This document shows, one piece after another, positions 16,747 through 26,170 of a DNA stretch of 64,000 nt. Location: assembly GCF_020831365.1 (NCBI RefSeq), contig NZ_JAJHPV010000014.1:372001-436000 (forward strand), read 5' to 3'. This DNA is from Massilia agrisoli. GTDB lineage: Bacteria > Pseudomonadota > Gammaproteobacteria > Burkholderiales > Burkholderiaceae_D. A model generated the notes under the pieces. It saw nothing but the letters and a program-made list of their open reading frames with translations. It had not been told where the DNA came from and made no database searches. The position numbers and the translations under genes are program-made. Each line of letters opens with the position of its first letter. The stretch's first letter is position 1.

Positions 16747-17712
16747 ATGCTTCTCTCGACATCAGCAAGCGTACAGCCCGGCAAGCAATCATGGCCGGCC
16801 TTGCCATTTGATAAGTGGAAGGAAACCTGCGCCACGCTTCACCTATGGAGCCAGGTCGTGGGCAAGGTCCGGCTCGTTCGCACGCCGTGGCTCAACCATT
16901 CGTGGCACGTGCCGTTCTACCTCACCTCGCGCGGCCTGACGACCTCGCCAATACCCGACGGCGAGCGCACCTTCGAGGTAGAGTTCGATTTCATCGACCA
17001 TCTGCTGCGCATCAGCACCAGCGACGGGTTGGCCAAAGCCATCGGCCTCCAGCCCATGTCGGTTGCGCGCTTCTACCGCGAATTCTTCGCCTGCCTCGCC
17101 GCGCTGGGGCTGGACACCCGCATTCACCTGGTGCCGAACGAAATCGACGGCGCCATTCCCTTCGACCAGGACGAGCGGCACGCATCCTATGATGCGCCGG
17201 CGGCAAACCGGTTCTGGCTCGCCCTGCTGCAAGCGGACCGGGTGATGAAGCAGTTCCGGGCCCGTTTCCTCGGCAAATGCAGCCCGGTTCATTTCTTCTG
17301 GGGCAGCTTTGACCTGGCCGTCAGCCGCTTTTCCGGCGCGCCTGCACCTGCCCATCCAGGCGGCGTGCCCAACTGTCCCGACTGGGTAACCCGCGACGCT
17401 TACTCGCATGAGGTGTACAGCTGCGGCTTCTGGCCCGGCGGCGACGCGCTGCCCACACCAGTGTTCTACGCCTACGCGTATCCCGAACCCGAGGGCTTTA
17501 AAACGGCGCCGGTGCGTCCTGGCATGGCATCCTATGCCAGCGCTTTCGGCGAGTTCACGCTGCCATATGACGCGGTGCGTACCGCGGCGCAGCCAGATAC
17601 CGTATTACTCGACTTCTTCCAGAGCACCTATGAGGCCGCCGCCGGGCTGGGGCATTGGCGGCGCGAGGAACTCGAATACCGCGGTCCACAAGCGAAGCCG
17701 GCGGCCCTATGA
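16747..17712 (+). CDS. DUF5996 family protein
   Basis: 321 residues from the ATG at 16747, placed seven bases after a strong GGAGG; an ATG 27 bases upstream has no such site. Recognisable family segments are NEIDGAIPFDQDE (about 130-145), HFFWGSFDLAVSRFSG (about 185-200), SHEVYSCGFWPGG and FYAYAYPEPEGF near residue 245. No catalytic function is known to me for DUF5996. Its stop overlaps the start of ppsA by ATGA, implying translational coupling, and pfk follows. The context therefore points to central carbon metabolism. Confidence 0.85.
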   Translation: MLLSTSASVQPGKQSWPALPFDKWKETCATLHLWSQVVGKVRLVRTPWLNHSWHVPFYLTSRGLTTSPIPDGERTFEVEFDFIDHLLRISTSDGLAKAIGLQPMSVARFYREFFACLAALGLDTRIHLVPNEIDGAIPFDQDERHASYDAPAANRFWLALLQADRVMKQFRARFLGKCSPVHFFWGSFDLAVSRFSGAPAPAHPGGVPNCPDWVTRDAYSHEVYSCGFWPGGDALPTPVFYAYAYPEPEGFKTAPVRPGMASYASAFGEFTLPYDAVRTAAQPDTVLLDFFQSTYEAAAGLGHWRREELEYRGPQAKPAAL

Positions 17713-20135
17713 ACGGCGACCCCAGCTACATTCGCAAGTTTTCCGAACTTGGCATTGCCGACGTGCCCTTGGTCGGTGGAAAGAACGCCTCGCTTGGCGA
17801 AATGTACCGCCAGCTCACGTCGCAGGGCGTGCGGGTGCCGAATGGATTCGCGGTCACCGCCGAGGCTTACCGCGCCACGCTGGACCGCGCCAGTGCATGG
17901 TCGCGGCTGCACTACGCGCTGGAAGGCCTCAACCCGGCCGACGTCGATGACCTGGCGCGCCGCGCACGCATCGCGCGCGAGCTGGTCTACAACGCGCCGT
18001 TGCCGCCAGACATAGCCGACCAGGTCCTTCATGCTTACCGCGGACTGGTGCGCGAATATGGCGACGACCTGACCGTCGCCGTGCGCAGCTCGGCCACCGC
18101 CGAAGACCTGCCCACTGCCAGCTTTGCCGGGCAGCATGAAACCTACCTGAACATCTCAGGCGAGGAGCGCCTGCTGGACAGCGTACGCCGCTGCTTCGCC
18201 AGCCTGTTCAAGGACCGGGCGATCATCTATCGCATTGAAAACGGTTTCGATCACTTCAAGGTCTTCCTTTCGGTCGGCATCATGAAAATGGTGCGTTCCG
18301 ACCTCGCGTGCAGCGGCGTCACCTTTTCGCTCGATACCGAGACGGGCTTTCGCGATGTCGTTTTCATTACCGGCGCTTACGGGCTTGGCGAAAACGTGGT
18401 CCAGGGGACGGTGGACCCGGACGAGTTCTATGTCTTCAAGCCGACCTGCCGCAGCGGTTTCCGCACCGTCTTGCGGCGCACATTGGGCGCCAAGGAAATC
18501 AGGATGGTGTATTCGGGCGACGCCACCGGCGACACCACGCGTAACGAGCCCACCTTGCTGGACGAGCGCAAGCGCTTTTGCCTGGATGACGGCGAGGTCC
18601 TGCAACTGGCCGATGCGGCGATGCGTATCGAAGAACATTACAGCGAAAAGGCGGGCCATCCGGTGCCGATGGATGTGGAATGGGCCAAGGACGGCCTCGA
18701 TGGGCAGCTGTATATCGTGCAGGCGCGCCCGGAAACCGTGGCGTCGCAGAAATCGGCGGCCATGCTCGATGAATACCATCTGGAGCGGCCGCCAACGACC
18801 CTGGTGTCGGGCCGCGCCGTGGGGGGCAAGGTGGCTGCGGGCATAGCGCGCGTAATCACCGACGTGAGCCAGCTTAACCAGTTCCGGCCCGGCGAAATAC
18901 TCGTGGCCGATACCACCATGCCGGATTGGGGAACGGTGATGAAAACCGCCGCCGCGGTGGTGACCAATCGCGGCGGACGCACCTGCCATGCCGCCATCGT
19001 GGCGCGCGAGATCGGCGTGCCGGCCATCGTCGGCAGCGGCACCGCCACGGAGCGGATCCGCACCGGCGACGAGATCACCGTTTCATGTGCGGAGGGCGAT
19101 GTCGGCCGGGTCTATGGCGGCCGAATTCCGTTCACGACAACCTCGGTCGACCTGTCTGCGCTGCCCATGCCCGCGACGCACATGATGATCAATATCGGCA
19201 ATCCCGAAACCGCATTCCAGACCCGGTTTCTTCCCAACGACGGTGTCGGGCTGGCGCGGATGGAGTTTATCGTCGCCGAATATATCAAGGTCCACCCGAT
19301 GGCGCTGGTCCATCCCGAGAAAATCGACGACCCCGCGGTGCGTAGCGAGGTCGAAGCGTACGGCCGCGGCTTCGCCGCCGCCGGCGACTATTTCGTGCAG
19401 CAGTTGTCGGAAGGCGTAGGCACGATCGCCGCGGCGTTCTTTCCCAAGCCGGTAATCGTGCGCATGTCCGACTTTAAAACCAATGAATATGCGAGCCTGG
19501 TCGGCGGCGCCTGGTTCGAACCAAAAGAGGAGAACCCCATGCTCGGCTTTCGCGGCGCCGCGCGCTATTCGCATCCGGCGTACGCCGAGGGCTTTGCACT
19601 TGAATGCCGCGCGATGAAGCGCGTGCGCGAGCAGATGGGCCTCACCAACGTCAGGCTGATGATCCCGTTCTGCCGCCGTACCAGCGAAGCGGAAGATGTG
19701 CTTCGCGCGATGGCCGCGCATGGCCTGGCGCGCGGCGACGCCGGGCTGGAGGTGTACGTGATGTGCGAGATACCGAATAACGTCATCCAGATCGATGCGT
19801 TCGCCAAGCTGTTCGACGGCTTTTCGATTGGCTCGAACGACCTGACCCAGCTGGTGCTCGGCGTCGACCGCGATTCCGACATCGTCGCCTTCGATTTCGA
19901 TGAGCGCGACCAGGGCGTGCTCGATATGATCCGCATGACGATCGAAGGCGGCAAGCGAAATGGCAGGCACGTGGGCATATGCGGCCAGGCGCCTTCCGAT
20001 TATCCCGAGGTGGCGCGCTTCCTGGTAGAGCAGGGCATAGACTCGATCAGCCTGAATCCAGATTCGATGATCAGGACGATCCGCGAAGTACTCGCGGTCG
20101 AGGCCAGGCTGGGCATCCCTGCGCGTGGGGCATAA
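17709..20135 (+). CDS. ppsA: Phosphoenolpyruvate synthase
   Basis: Converts pyruvate plus ATP to PEP, AMP and phosphate. 808 residues from the ATG at 17709 (E. coli 792). The ATP-grasp N-terminal domain carries LVGGKNASLGEMYRQL and SSATAEDLPTASFAGQHETY. The phosphohistidine domain carries GGRTCHAAIVAREIGVPAIVG, with catalytic His near residue 425. The C-terminal barrel ends CGQAPSD and SISLNPDS, with the catalytic Cys near 757. It is coupled to the DUF5996 gene by a 4-base overlap and is followed 19 bases later by pfk. A gluconeogenic enzyme in one transcript with phosphofructokinase is unexpected. Confidence 0.95.
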   Translation: MNGDPSYIRKFSELGIADVPLVGGKNASLGEMYRQLTSQGVRVPNGFAVTAEAYRATLDRASAWSRLHYALEGLNPADVDDLARRARIARELVYNAPLPPDIADQVLHAYRGLVREYGDDLTVAVRSSATAEDLPTASFAGQHETYLNISGEERLLDSVRRCFASLFKDRAIIYRIENGFDHFKVFLSVGIMKMVRSDLACSGVTFSLDTETGFRDVVFITGAYGLGENVVQGTVDPDEFYVFKPTCRSGFRTVLRRTLGAKEIRMVYSGDATGDTTRNEPTLLDERKRFCLDDGEVLQLADAAMRIEEHYSEKAGHPVPMDVEWAKDGLDGQLYIVQARPETVASQKSAAMLDEYHLERPPTTLVSGRAVGGKVAAGIARVITDVSQLNQFRPGEILVADTTMPDWGTVMKTAAAVVTNRGGRTCHAAIVAREIGVPAIVGSGTATERIRTGDEITVSCAEGDVGRVYGGRIPFTTTSVDLSALPMPATHMMINIGNPETAFQTRFLPNDGVGLARMEFIVAEYIKVHPMALVHPEKIDDPAVRSEVEAYGRGFAAAGDYFVQQLSEGVGTIAAAFFPKPVIVRMSDFKTNEYASLVGGAWFEPKEENPMLGFRGAARYSHPAYAEGFALECRAMKRVREQMGLTNVRLMIPFCRRTSEAEDVLRAMAAHGLARGDAGLEVYVMCEIPNNVIQIDAFAKLFDGFSIGSNDLTQLVLGVDRDSDIVAFDFDERDQGVLDMIRMTIEGGKRNGRHVGICGQAPSDYPEVARFLVEQGIDSISLNPDSMIRTIREVLAVEARLGIPARGA

Positions 20136-20154
20136 TGCCGGCAAAGGGGGGCGC

Positions 20155-21273
20155 ATGGAGAACGTGGTAAAGCGTATCGGACTATTGACGGGCGGCGGAG
20201 ACGCACCCGGCCTGAATGCGGTCATCAGGGCGGTGGTCTTGTCGGCGGAGCGGCGTGGCTGGGAATGCCATGGCATCCGCGATGGTTTCAATGGCCTGCT
20301 GGAGCCTGCGCATTGCAGCGGGCAGCCGATACGGCGGCTGACGGCGGACGACGTGCACGGCATCGCCCACCTCGGCGGCACCATCCTGGGCAGCACCAAC
20401 CGCGGCAACCCGCTGCGTTTCCCGGTACGGGGCGAAGATGGCGTCATGACCGAGCGCGACCGTTCAAGCGAGGTTGTGGACCTGTGCAAACAGCATCAGC
20501 TGGACGCCCTCGTGATCGTCGGCGGGGATGGGTCGATGGGCATCGCCAACCAGCTCCACCAAAAGGGCTTGCGCGTGGTCGGCGTGCCGAAGACCATCGA
20601 CAATGACCTCGACCGCACCTTCTCGACCTTCGGCTTCGACACCGCGGTCGCCTTTGCCACCGAATGCATCGACCGGCTCCACAGCACCGCGCAAAGCCAT
20701 CACCGCGTGATGGTGGTGGAAGTGATGGGGCGCTACGCCGGCTGGATTGCCCTGCACGCCGGCATGGCGGCGGGCGCGCACGCGATCCTGATCCCTGAAA
20801 TTCCCTTCGAGATCGATGCGGTGGCGGACGCCATCCTGGTGCGCGACGGCGCGGGGAGGCGCCATTCGATTGTCGTGGTGGCCGAAGGCGCGCAACAGCT
20901 TGGCGGCGGGCGCGCGCTGCTTGCCCCGGCGGCGGACGGCCATGCCGAGCGGCTGGGCGGTATCGGCGCGCAGGTGGCTGCCCTGCTTGAGCAGCGCACC
21001 GGCAAGGAATGCCGTTCGCTCGTGCTTGGGCACTTGCTGCGCGGAGGCAGCCCGTCGGCCTTCGACCGCGTGTGCGCCTCGCGCTTCGGCGCCGCCGCGG
21101 TGCGCGCCATTGCCGATGGGCGCCACGGCGTGATGGTGTCGCTCGGCTACCCGGCCATCAACCTGGTGGCCCTGGCCGATGTTGTCGGCCGCAGCAAACG
21201 GGTGCCGGTGGACGGCGACACCGTTGCCACCGCCCGCGAGCTGGGCATTTGCTTTGGCGATAAGGACGCCTGA
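20155..21273 (+). CDS. 6-phosphofructokinase, group III type with mixed ATP/PPi signature
   Basis: 372 residues from the ATG at 20155, preceded by a G-rich ribosome-binding site. The N-terminal LLTGGGDAPGLNAVIR binds the phosphoryl donor. GGDGS at residues 123-127 has Gly at the position that is Asp in pyrophosphate enzymes (E. coli Gly104), predicting ATP use. PKTIDND at 145-151 has Lys where classical ATP enzymes have Gly (E. coli position 124), a trait of pyrophosphate and group III enzymes. MGRYAGWIALHAG and LGHLLRGGSPSAFDR are also present. It phosphorylates fructose 6-phosphate. Many Betaproteobacteria lack this step, so transfer is possible. Allosteric control is likely weak, as in other group III enzymes. 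Confidence 0.9.
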   Translation: MENVVKRIGLLTGGGDAPGLNAVIRAVVLSAERRGWECHGIRDGFNGLLEPAHCSGQPIRRLTADDVHGIAHLGGTILGSTNRGNPLRFPVRGEDGVMTERDRSSEVVDLCKQHQLDALVIVGGDGSMGIANQLHQKGLRVVGVPKTIDNDLDRTFSTFGFDTAVAFATECIDRLHSTAQSHHRVMVVEVMGRYAGWIALHAGMAAGAHAILIPEIPFEIDAVADAILVRDGAGRRHSIVVVAEGAQQLGGGRALLAPAADGHAERLGGIGAQVAALLEQRTGKECRSLVLGHLLRGGSPSAFDRVCASRFGAAAVRAIADGRHGVMVSLGYPAINLVALADVVGRSKRVPVDGDTVATARELGICFGDKDA

Positions 21274-21392
21274 ATCCAGCGCATCATCGTGGTGCCTGGC
21301 GCACCGCGCCGGCGCATGTGCACCATCCCAGTGCTGCATAAAGCATCATGCCGTGATATATTCTCGGGTTGCTTTAATGTAAGAACCGGATA

Positions 21393-22514
21393 ATGAACGA
21401 GTTATTGCCCTGGTTGCGGGGGTTTATACCGCAGCCCATCCTCGCGCCGTGGCGTGAACGCCTGGTCGCCTGCGCGGGTGCGGCAATAGGATTGCTGGTG
21501 ACCGCCTGGTTCAGCCGACTCGCGTTCGGCGATGTGAATCCCTGGTTTATCGCGCCCATGGGGGCGTCCGCGGTGCTGCTGTTCGCCGTCCCGGCCAGTC
21601 CGCTGGCGCAGCCCTGGTCCATCTTTGGGGGTAATCTTGTGTCGGCGCTGGTCGGCGTCACCTGCGCCATGCTCATTCCCGATCCTGCGGCCGCCGCGGC
21701 GCTGGCCGTTGCGCTGGCAATCGGCGCGATGTTTTTGCTGCGTTGCCTGCATCCTCCCGGCGGGGCAGTGGCTTTTACCGCCGTGCTCGGCGGCCCGGCC
21801 GTCACTGCGCTGGGCTACGGCTTCGCGCTTTCCCCGGTTGCGGTCAATTCCCTGTTCCTTGTGCTGGCGGCCCTGGTGTTCAACAACCTGTTGCGCCATC
21901 ACCGCTATCCCCATCATGCCCAGCCACAGGGAAATCGTCACGGCACGCGCGACCCCAGCCCGACCGACCGGCTTGGCTTCACCCGCGCCGACCTGGAAGG
22001 CGCCATCAAGGCCTACGATGAGCTGCTCGACGTCAGCGAGGGCGACCTCGAAGAACTTTTCCATGACGTGGAGCTGCGCGCCTTCCGCCGGCGCACCGGC
22101 GGTGTGCGTTGCGCCGACATCATGTCGCGCGACCTGGTGCTGGCGCATCCGGAAATGGCCCCGGGGGAGGCATGGCAGCTGCTTAACGAGCATGAGCTGC
22201 GCGCGCTGCCGGTGGTGAACGACCTGAAGGTGCTGGTGGGCTTTATCACCTTGCGCGACCTGATTGCCCAGCCGGACGACAAGGCGCCGCGCCTGCATGC
22301 GCAGCAGTTCGTCTCCGACCTGATGAGCCGCGACGTCAAGGTTGCGCACCCGGAACAGACCATCGCCGACCTGATACCGATGTTTTCGGATGAAGGATTC
22401 CACCACCTGCCGGTCGTCGACGACCTCAGGCGCGTGGTCGGGATGGTCACCCAGACCGACCTGGTCGCCGCACTGTTCCATAACAAGCTTGATGAAGGAG
22501 TTCGTCCGGCATGA
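21393..22514 (+). CDS. HPP-family membrane protein with C-terminal CBS pair
   Basis: 373 residues. Residues 1-165 hold four to five hydrophobic helices with the HPP signature RCLHPPGGAVAF (about 115-127) and PMGASAVLLFAVP. After a linker, two CBS domains follow: ADIMSRDLVLAHPEMAPGEAW to ITLRDLIAQ (about 240-295), and VSDLMSRDVKVAHPEQTIAD to VTQTDLVAALF (about 308-368). CBS pairs bind adenine nucleotides and usually gate the partner domain. HPP proteins are proposed nitrite or anion transporters in some organisms; the substrate here is unknown. The stop overlaps the MarR start (ATGA). Confidence 0.87.
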   Translation: MNELLPWLRGFIPQPILAPWRERLVACAGAAIGLLVTAWFSRLAFGDVNPWFIAPMGASAVLLFAVPASPLAQPWSIFGGNLVSALVGVTCAMLIPDPAAAAALAVALAIGAMFLLRCLHPPGGAVAFTAVLGGPAVTALGYGFALSPVAVNSLFLVLAALVFNNLLRHHRYPHHAQPQGNRHGTRDPSPTDRLGFTRADLEGAIKAYDELLDVSEGDLEELFHDVELRAFRRRTGGVRCADIMSRDLVLAHPEMAPGEAWQLLNEHELRALPVVNDLKVLVGFITLRDLIAQPDDKAPRLHAQQFVSDLMSRDVKVAHPEQTIADLIPMFSDEGFHHLPVVDDLRRVVGMVTQTDLVAALFHNKLDEGVRPA

Positions 22515-22957
22515 GCGACCAGAAGCCAACGCTGCCTGATTCCCTGCGCAAAGGCGACTTTGAAGCCCTGGCCGATTTCCGCTACCAGATCCGGCGCTAC
22601 CTGCGCTTTTCCGAAACCATCAGCCAGGAACACGGCATTACCGTGCTGCAGTACCTGCTGTTGTTGCAGCTGAAAGGCTATCCGGGCCGCGAGTGGGCCA
22701 CGATCGCTGAACTGGCCGAACGGCTGCAGTCGCATCACCACGGCGTCGTCACACTGGTGACACGCTGCGAGGAAGCCGGCCTGGTCGAGCGGCGCAAGGG
22801 GCAGGGGGACAAGCGCGTGGTCGAGGTGGTCTTGCTGCCCAAAGGCGAGCAACTGGTGGCGCGCCTCGCACTGCTGCACCGCGAACAGCTGCTGAACCTG
22901 GGCGATGAACTGCTGGTGCCGAACGCAGCCATCTTCATGGAAGACGGCAAGGATTAA
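22511..22957 (+). CDS. MarR-family transcriptional regulator
   Basis: 148 residues with the MarR winged-helix pattern. HGITVLQYLLLLQL leads into the recognition helix TIAELAERLQSHHHGVVTLV, and the wing is LVERRKGQGDKRVVEVVLLPKG. Four-base overlap with the HPP/CBS gene implies translational coupling and possibly a regulator of that transporter. Ligand unknown. Confidence 0.88.
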   Translation: MSDQKPTLPDSLRKGDFEALADFRYQIRRYLRFSETISQEHGITVLQYLLLLQLKGYPGREWATIAELAERLQSHHHGVVTLVTRCEEAGLVERRKGQGDKRVVEVVLLPKGEQLVARLALLHREQLLNLGDELLVPNAAIFMEDGKD

Positions 22958-23019
22958 GCGTGGCGCATGGGTTCGTCGCGCCGCTATAAAATGGCTGGGC
23001 ACCTCCACCAGGGCCCTTT

Positions 23020-24546
23020 ATGGAAATCGAACTGAAGTTGCTGGTCAGGCCGCAAGATGCGGCCACCTTGCGCGAGCTCCCTTTGCTGCAGCAATACGCG
23101 GCGGCGCCGGCACGCGAGTTGCAGATGGCCGATACGTATTTCGACACGGCGCGCCACCAGCTCAAGGAGGCTGGCGCCGGGCTGCGCGTGCGCCGTGTCG
23201 GCGACGACTACATCCAGACCCTCAAGGCCGGCGGGGACGCCAATGCCGGCCTTCATCGCCGTTACGAGTGGGAGTCGAAGGTACCGGGTCCGCAGCCTGA
23301 CCTTCCGGCCCTGCGCACCCTGGTCGACCGCAAGGCGCCGTGGAGCAAGCTGCTGCGCGCCCCAGCAATCGAGAACACGCTGGCCCCGATCTTCCAGAGC
23401 AAGGTCACCCGCACGCTGTGGGACCTGCGCCTGCCAGATGGGGACCGCATCGAGTTTGCGCTCGACATCGGCAAGCTGGAATGCGGCGATGAAGCGGTGC
23501 CGGTCAGCGAGATCGAGCTGGAACTCAAGTCGGGCAACGCCATCCACCTGTTCGACCTGGCGCTCGCCCTGCATGAAAAAGTGCCGATGCAGATCGGCAC
23601 GATGAGCAAGGCCGAACGCGGTTATTCGTTGTGCCGGCCGCGCCCGCGGGCGGCGACCGGCAGCGCGCCGGTGCAGCTGGCAAAGCGCGGCAATGTCGAG
23701 CAGGCGTTCAAGACGATCGCGGCCAGTTGCCTGGCCCAGGTGCAGGCAAACGCGGCGGGCGTGGTCCACGATTACGACAGCGAAAGCCTGCACCAGATGC
23801 GGGTCGGGCTGCGGCGTCTGCGCTCGGCGCTGGACGTGTTCAAGGATGTCGTCCAGTTGCCGGCGGACCTGCAGCAGGACGTCGACTGGCTCGCCAATGA
23901 GCTGGGCAACGCGCGCGACTGGGACGTGCTGGCCGGTTCAACCTTGCCGCTGCTGGCCAGCGACATGCCTGCGGGCGGTCCCTTGCTGGATGTGAACCAC
24001 GCCGCGCTCGACAGCGGCCGCGACGCCCACCTTGCCGCCGCGGCCGCCATCAACTCGCCGCGCTACACGCGCCTGATGCTGTCGCTGGGGCGCTGGATGT
24101 TCGGGAACGGCTGGCGTGAACAGGGCAACGGCAAGAGCCGCCTCGATGCGCCGCTCCCCGCATTTGCCGGCAAAGTGCTGCGGCGCGCCCACAAGCGGAT
24201 GAAGAAGCGCGGCCGCGCCTTGCCTGGCGCCAGTCCCGACACCTTGCACCGGGCCCGCATCGCAGCCAAGAAGGCGCGTTACGCCACCGAATTCTTCGCC
24301 TCGCTATACCGCGGCAAGCAGGTGCGGCCTGTCGTCAAGGCGCTCGCTGCCTTGCAGGACGAACTGGGCCGGGCCAACGATGCGGCAGTGGCTGGGCGCC
24401 TGCTGGGGCAGCTGGAAAACGTTCGCCATGACCTGGCTGGCGCAATCGCCCCGGTGCGCGCGGCGCTGGCCGAACGCGCCGCGGGCAGCGGCGGCAGGGC
24501 GCGCAAGCTCTGGAAGCGCTACAGCGCCGTCAAGCCGCCGCGCTAG
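23020..24546 (+). CDS. CYTH-CHAD protein, probable inorganic triphosphatase (YgiF-like)
   Basis: 508 residues. The N-terminal CYTH domain (1-205) opens with the diagnostic MEIELKLLV (ExExK) and continues with YFDTARHQLKEAGAGLRVRR, then EIELELKSG. The C-terminal CHAD domain (about 225-500) has HQMRVGLRRLRSALDVFKD and HRARIAAKKARYATEFF, the conserved His/Arg/Lys helices that bind polyphosphate. E. coli YgiF, with this architecture, hydrolyses inorganic triphosphate. No polyphosphate kinase is nearby. The gene is convergent with the DUF2244 gene and the two stop codons overlap in a shared CTAG. Confidence 0.92.
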   Translation: MEIELKLLVRPQDAATLRELPLLQQYAAAPARELQMADTYFDTARHQLKEAGAGLRVRRVGDDYIQTLKAGGDANAGLHRRYEWESKVPGPQPDLPALRTLVDRKAPWSKLLRAPAIENTLAPIFQSKVTRTLWDLRLPDGDRIEFALDIGKLECGDEAVPVSEIELELKSGNAIHLFDLALALHEKVPMQIGTMSKAERGYSLCRPRPRAATGSAPVQLAKRGNVEQAFKTIAASCLAQVQANAAGVVHDYDSESLHQMRVGLRRLRSALDVFKDVVQLPADLQQDVDWLANELGNARDWDVLAGSTLPLLASDMPAGGPLLDVNHAALDSGRDAHLAAAAAINSPRYTRLMLSLGRWMFGNGWREQGNGKSRLDAPLPAFAGKVLRRAHKRMKKRGRALPGASPDTLHRARIAAKKARYATEFFASLYRGKQVRPVVKALAALQDELGRANDAAVAGRLLGQLENVRHDLAGAIAPVRAALAERAAGSGGRARKLWKRYSAVKPPR

Positions 24547-25010
24547 CGCCAGTGCGTCTCGTATGACGCGGCCCGCAGCTCGGCGCGTAATTCGTCCGCC
24601 ACCTGCTTGCGCATTTCTTCCGACACAAAGCCGCCAACCTCCAGCTTGAGCCCGCGCGATTCGATCTGGATCAGCCGGTGGCGCCGCGTCGGCGGGCCGA
24701 CCCGTGTCCAGTAGGGATCGAGCCGCACCTGCGCGCGTTCGCCGGCCTCGATGCGCTCGACCAGCAGGCAGCCTTCGCTGAGCGCGATATGCTCCTGGTC
24801 GGTGGCGTGGCGCGCGTAGTGGAGCAGGGCGAGGGCCAGGCCGCCCGTCTCAAGCAATGCATAGGCAAGCACCAGCCACATGCCGCGCAGGGCGAACACG
24901 CTGGCGATGGAAAAGGTGAACAGGCACAGCACACCGTAGGCGATGGCCACCTGGCGCGGCGACATCGAACAGTTTCGCTTCAAGAACCACTCGTGCTGGG
25001 AGCAAGCCAT
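24543..25010 (-). CDS. DUF2244 family membrane protein
   Basis: 155 residues from the ATG at 25010. The family start HEWFLKRNCSMSPRQ is followed by two hydrophobic helices (VAIAYGVLCLFTFSIASVF and LVLAYALLETGGLALALL). A soluble domain ends with the conserved VGGFVSEEMRKQVADELR. In other proteobacteria these genes are often near cytochrome oxidase genes; none lies here. Function unknown. Confidence 0.85.
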   Translation of the reverse strand: MACSQHEWFLKRNCSMSPRQVAIAYGVLCLFTFSIASVFALRGMWLVLAYALLETGGLALALLHYARHATDQEHIALSEGCLLVERIEAGERAQVRLDPYWTRVGPPTRRHRLIQIESRGLKLEVGGFVSEEMRKQVADELRAELRAASYETHWR

Positions 25011-25099
25011 GGGACGTCGTGCCGCGCAGATGATGACCTGGAACCAGTATAGACGCGCGGGCCGGAACCCGGCGCACACCGGTGTTCGGTGCCCGAGGA

Positions 25100-26170
25100 T
25101 CAGGCCGGGCCGAGCCGGGCAGTGGCGCCGTCGACGAAGGTGGCCGAGTAGCTGCGCTGCTCGTGGCCGCTGCCGGTCCCGCCGACCAGTCCCACCAGCA
25201 TCTCGGCCGCCGCCTGCGCCATGCTGAGCAGCGGCTGGCGCATCGTGGTCAGGTTGTAGCTGATCCAGCTTGACGCGGCGATGCCGTCGAAGCCGGTCAC
25301 CGACAGGCGGTCCGGCACGTCGATGTTGAAATCGTGGCGCGCGGTGTCGAGGCAGCCGATGGCCATCAGGTCATTGCCGCAGACGATCACGTCCGGTACC
25401 CCGCCGAAGCGGTCGATAATTTCGCGCAGGCCACGGGCGCCGCTGGCGTAGTCGAAGCCGCCGGCCACCGCCAGCGGCGCCGGAAGGCCAAGTTCGGCCA
25501 GCCGCCCGGCCATGCCGCGCTTGCGCTGCTGCGCGATCGGGGACTGCGCTGGCCCGTCGATCATCGCGAAGCGCTTGTGCCCGCCTGCGGCGAGCCGGGT
25601 CACCATCGCCCGCGCCGCTTCTTCCTGGTTGCAGACGACCGCGCTGACGGCCCTTCCGGCAACATTGCGGTTAAACAGCACGAGAGGCACCTGGCGGCGT
25701 TCGAACTCCGCCACCTGGTCGCCCGACAGGCGCGCCGCGACGACAGCCCCGTCCACCTGGTGCTGCCACACTTCGGCCAGGGTGCGGTCCATCGCGCTCT
25801 CTGAAGGCAGGTTGAACAGGATGATATGCATGCCGCGCCGGCTGAATTGGCAGCTAAGCTCGGACAGCACGTCGGAATAGTGCTGCGAGACGGCGCCGGC
25901 GACGATGACCGCCACCAGGTTGCTGCGCCGGGTGATCAGGCTGCGCGCCGCCGCGTTGGGGATGTAGTCGAGATCCTGGGCCGCCTGCATCACCCGCGCG
26001 TAGGTGGCTTTCGACACGCTGGCGCCCGGTTTGAAGCAGCGCGACACTGCCGACTGCGACACCCCGGCCAGGCTGGCGACGTCATAGGACGTCACCCGCC
26101 GCGCTTCGCGGTGGATGATGGCCTTGATGTCGGCAATGGTGTGGCTGAGCGTTGGGGTCGGATTCGTCAT
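25100..26170 (-). CDS. LacI-family transcriptional regulator
   Basis: 356 residues from the ATG at 26170; longer in-frame starts would extend through the promoter. The DNA-binding headpiece (about 24-80) has TSYDVASLAGVSQSAVSRCF and the hinge helix SRCF...YIPNAAARSLITRRS. The periplasmic-binding-protein-like effector domain follows (VAVIVAGAVSQHYSDVLSEL; VTGFDGIAAS). An added N-terminal 20 residues precede the headpiece. The effector is probably a sugar, but no transporter or catabolic operon is adjacent. Two dyads in its upstream region (26229-26242, 26165/26249) may be its own operators. Confidence 0.9.
   Translation of the reverse strand: MTNPTPTLSHTIADIKAIIHREARRVTSYDVASLAGVSQSAVSRCFKPGASVSKATYARVMQAAQDLDYIPNAAARSLITRRSNLVAVIVAGAVSQHYSDVLSELSCQFSRRGMHIILFNLPSESAMDRTLAEVWQHQVDGAVVAARLSGDQVAEFERRQVPLVLFNRNVAGRAVSAVVCNQEEAARAMVTRLAAGGHKRFAMIDGPAQSPIAQQRKRGMAGRLAELGLPAPLAVAGGFDYASGARGLREIIDRFGGVPDVIVCGNDLMAIGCLDTARHDFNIDVPDRLSVTGFDGIAASSWISYNLTTMRQPLLSMAQAAAEMLVGLVGGTGSGHEQRSYSATFVDGATARLGPA

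Noticed and set aside
24543-24546. Frameshift or fusion between the CYTH-CHAD and DUF2244 genes
   Set aside because: The two genes are on opposite strands and simply share a CTAG at their stop codons.
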